A stretch of DNA of 64,000 nt from Brachyspira pilosicoli (GTDB lineage: Bacteria > Spirochaetota > Brachyspiria > Brachyspirales > Brachyspiraceae), in NCBI RefSeq assembly GCF_036997485.1, contig NZ_JAWLPU010000004.1, positions 62,001-126,000 on the forward strand. The letters are read 5' to 3'. The notes under the pieces are model-generated. The model made no database searches. It was not told the origin of the DNA and worked only from the letters and a program-made list of their open reading frames with translations. The translations under genes were made by a program, and so were the position numbers. How positions within the stretch are numbered: position 1 is the stretch's first letter; every line of letters begins with the position of its first letter. This document shows positions 62,596 through 64,000 of this stretch, piece after piece.

Positions 62596-62628
62596 AAATA
62601 AAAAGTTTAAGCCTTTATTACTGGCTAT

Positions 62629-62701
62629 TAGCGGGGGCAGGACTTGAACCTACGGCCTTTGGGTTATGAGCCCAACGAGCTACCAACTGCTCCACCCCGC
62701 G
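62629..62701 (-). tRNA. Initiator tRNA-fMet (CAU)
   Basis: A 73-nt cloverleaf on the minus strand. Initiator hallmarks: three G-C pairs at the bottom of the anticodon stem (TTGGG/CCCAA around CTCATAA), and an unpaired first position (C1 opposite U72, where most bacteria have C1-A72). T arm GTAGG-TTCAAGT-CCTGC. Discriminator A, no encoded CCA. It lies 33 nt upstream of the CAU tRNA and 137 nt upstream of rpsU. Confidence 0.92.
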
Positions 62702-62723
62702 ATGTATAAATATTGATATGCAT

Positions 62724-62749
62724 ATTATACTATTTATTAAAAAAGTCAA
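62724..62749 (-). promoter_or_regulatory. Promoter of the tRNA-rpsU unit (short spacer)
   Basis: Minus-strand TTGACT (62749-62744) and TATAAT (62729-62724). The hexamers are near-consensus, but the spacer is only 14 nt, below the usual 16-18. It is 22 nt before the fMet tRNA 5' end, which fits a transcription start just before the tRNA. Confidence 0.5.
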
Positions 62750-62758
62750 GTATTTTTT

Positions 62759-62800
62759 ATAGCGAAATCGAGTTAAAATGTTTCATTTTAGTGCCGCTAT
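62759..62800. other. Nested inverted repeat between tRNA-rpsU and frr
   Basis: Outer arms ATAGCG/CGCTAT (62759-62764, 62795-62800) enclose a perfect inner hairpin TAAAATG-ttt-CATTTTA (62774-62790). It lies between the two divergent promoters and no gene ends here, so it is not an ordinary terminator. Role unknown. Confidence 0.35.
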
Positions 62801-62844
62801 TAAGATATTAATTGTTTAGAAAAACTTGCTTATCTAATAATAAC

Positions 62845-62873
62845 TTGACAATACTTATATCTTAAATTATAAT
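62845..62873 (+). promoter_or_regulatory. Consensus sigma-70 promoter of frr-uppS
   Basis: Perfect TTGACA (62845-62850), ideal 17-nt spacer, perfect TATAAT (62868-62873), 31 nt before the frr ATG. This is the best-matching promoter in the window. Confidence 0.85.
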
Positions 62874-62904
62874 TAATTCAAATAATTTTAAGAGGTTTTA
62901 ATCT

Positions 62905-63453
62905 ATGTCAAAAGAATCCTATAAAGATAGAATGGAAAAGGCTATTAATAGTTTACAAAATGATTTGAAAGGTATTAGAACAGGAAGAGCAAATGCTTCT
63001 ATATTAGATGGTGTAAAAGTAGAGGCTTATGGCAGCAGTATGCCGCTTAAACAAGTAGGCAACGTTTCTACCCCTGATGCTAAAACTATAATGATACAGC
63101 CTTTTGATAAAGCATTGGTAGGAGACATAGAAAAGGCTATATTAAAAGCTGATTTGGGTTTTAATCCTTTTAATGACGGCGGTAATATTAGAATCATGGT
63201 GCCTGAGCTTACTAAAGAAAGAAGAGAAGAATTAAAAAAAGGTGTTAGACATAGAGGTGAAGAGGCTAAAATTGCTATTCGTAATATAAGAAGAGATGAA
63301 AATGATATTATAAAAAAGGATTTAAAAGAAAAAACTATTACTGAAGATGAATCTAAAAATCTTGAGAAAAAAATACAAAATGATACAGACAGCTATATAA
63401 AAAAAGTAGATGAATTAATTACTTCAAAAGAAAAAGAATTAGATAAAATATAA
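62905..63453 (+). CDS. frr: Ribosome recycling factor
   Basis: 182 aa; with EF-G splits post-termination ribosomes. Family features: 'LKGIRTGRANASILDGVKVEAYG', 'QVGNVSTPDAKTIMIQPFDK', 'NDGGNIRIMVPELTKERREEL', and the helical hairpin end 'IQNDTDSYIKKVDELITSKEKEL'. AAGAGG precedes the ATG. It starts a unit with uppS, 2 nt later; the upstream neighbours pyrH and tsf found in many bacteria are absent here. Confidence 0.95.
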   Translation: MSKESYKDRMEKAINSLQNDLKGIRTGRANASILDGVKVEAYGSSMPLKQVGNVSTPDAKTIMIQPFDKALVGDIEKAILKADLGFNPFNDGGNIRIMVPELTKERREELKKGVRHRGEEAKIAIRNIRRDENDIIKKDLKEKTITEDESKNLEKKIQNDTDSYIKKVDELITSKEKELDKI

Positions 63454-63455
63454 TT

Positions 63456-64000
63456 ATGATGACAGAAAAGGATAATAAAGTTCCTTCACATGTTGCTATA
63501 ATTATGGACGGTAACGGCAGATGGGCTAAAGCTCGTAACAAATCCAGAAGTTTTGGACATAGAGCTGGAAGTGAAAATGTTATTAATATAGTAGAAGCTT
63601 GTTGTGAACTTAATATTAAATATTTAACACTCTATGCTTTTTCTACAGAGAATTGGAAAAGACCTGAAGAAGAAAAAAAAGCATTATTTAAACTTCTAAA
63701 AGAATTCTACAAAAAAGAAATTAAAAGACTCATTTCAAATAATATTTTAGTAAAGCATATAGGCGATATTTCTAAATTTCCAAAAGACACTATAAAAACT
63801 ATAGAAGAAACAGAAAAAGAAACTTTAGAAAAATGTAAAAATCCAATACTTACTGTAGTATTAGCATTAAATTATGGCTTTAGAGACGAACTTAAAACTG
63901 CTATAAAAAATATGTATTTTGATGTATTAACAAATAAAATTAATATAGAAGATATTGATGAAAACTCTATAGTAAATTATTTATATACAAAAGACATACC
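63456..64000 (+). CDS. uppS: Isoprenyl (undecaprenyl) diphosphate synthase, 3' end outside window
   Basis: cis-Prenyltransferase that makes the undecaprenyl carrier lipid for peptidoglycan and O-antigen synthesis. The 181 visible residues include the signature 'IIMDGNGRWAKARNKSRSFGHRAG' (catalytic Asp, substrate-binding Arg/His) and 'LTLYAFSTENWKRP'. The protein is cut by the window edge; about 60 residues are missing. Two adjacent ATG codons (63456, 63459) can start it; either is 2-5 nt after frr, so translation is coupled. Confidence 0.94.
   Translation, partial: MMTEKDNKVPSHVAIIMDGNGRWAKARNKSRSFGHRAGSENVINIVEACCELNIKYLTLYAFSTENWKRPEEEKKALFKLLKEFYKKEIKRLISNNILVKHIGDISKFPKDTIKTIEETEKETLEKCKNPILTVVLALNYGFRDELKTAIKNMYFDVLTNKINIEDIDENSIVNYLYTKDI

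Overview
The window is very AT-rich and comes from a spirochaete, most likely a Brachyspira species. The evidence is the low GC content, the many lipoproteins with short spirochaete-type lipoboxes, the leucine-rich-repeat (BspA-type) lipoproteins, the LysM/TPR envelope proteins, and an incomplete oxidative TCA set. No rRNA, CRISPR array, transposase, integrase or prophage/gene-transfer-agent genes were seen. The species call is an inference from gene character, not from a database search.

Layout. Positions 1-5300: tail of an HdeD-like membrane protein, then aconitase, isocitrate dehydrogenase and citrate synthase, together the route from oxaloacetate and acetyl-CoA to 2-oxoglutarate. 5470-11640: a LysM/M23 peptidoglycan hydrolase, a CapA-like phosphatase-fold protein, a tiny ribbon-helix-helix remnant, a pentapeptide-like membrane protein, two small heat-shock proteins and MscL. 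11759-15288: a serine biosynthesis operon (class V aminotransferase, serA, serB). 15591-21733 (minus): a TraB-like protein coupled to penicillin-binding protein 1A, and a GAF/GAF/SpoIIE phosphatase. 22018-26353: an envelope O-acylation-type locus (MBOAT, methyltransferase, GNAT, SGNH hydrolase). 26460-31287: five tandem paralogous LRR lipoproteins. 31357-36702: an HD hydrolase, a GH13 glycosidase, a GAF histidine kinase and a coiled-coil protein.

37084-43657: mtaB (minus), then a division-centred cluster: ftsZ, a TPR/FlgT-like protein, coaE and a SPOR protein. 43731-53996: a radical SAM enzyme (minus), an ATP-grasp protein with an apparent degenerate flavoprotein barrel, a degenerate GGDEF membrane protein, TPR proteins, an RsiV-like lipoprotein, a small Cys-rich protein, a probable LptF/LptG-type permease carrying a TPR-like insertion, and rsmA. 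54635-58604: pyruvate kinase and fabG-acpP-fabF. 59291-62491 (minus): two cyclophilins, a LysM protein with a lipoprotein partner, and rpsU. The end holds two CAU-anticodon tRNAs (one initiator), then frr and the start of uppS.

A GC-richer, hairpin-forming intergenic repeat about 150 bp long recurs through the window (about 2.6, 9.6, 9.9, 15.4, 36.8 and 58.7-59.1 kb). Two copies have imperfect terminal inverted repeats, like a non-autonomous MITE. The most notable protein-level observations are the ATP-grasp/flavoprotein-like fusion, the LptF/G-like protein with inserted TPRs, the mosaic lipoprotein array and the TraB-like/PBP1A pair.
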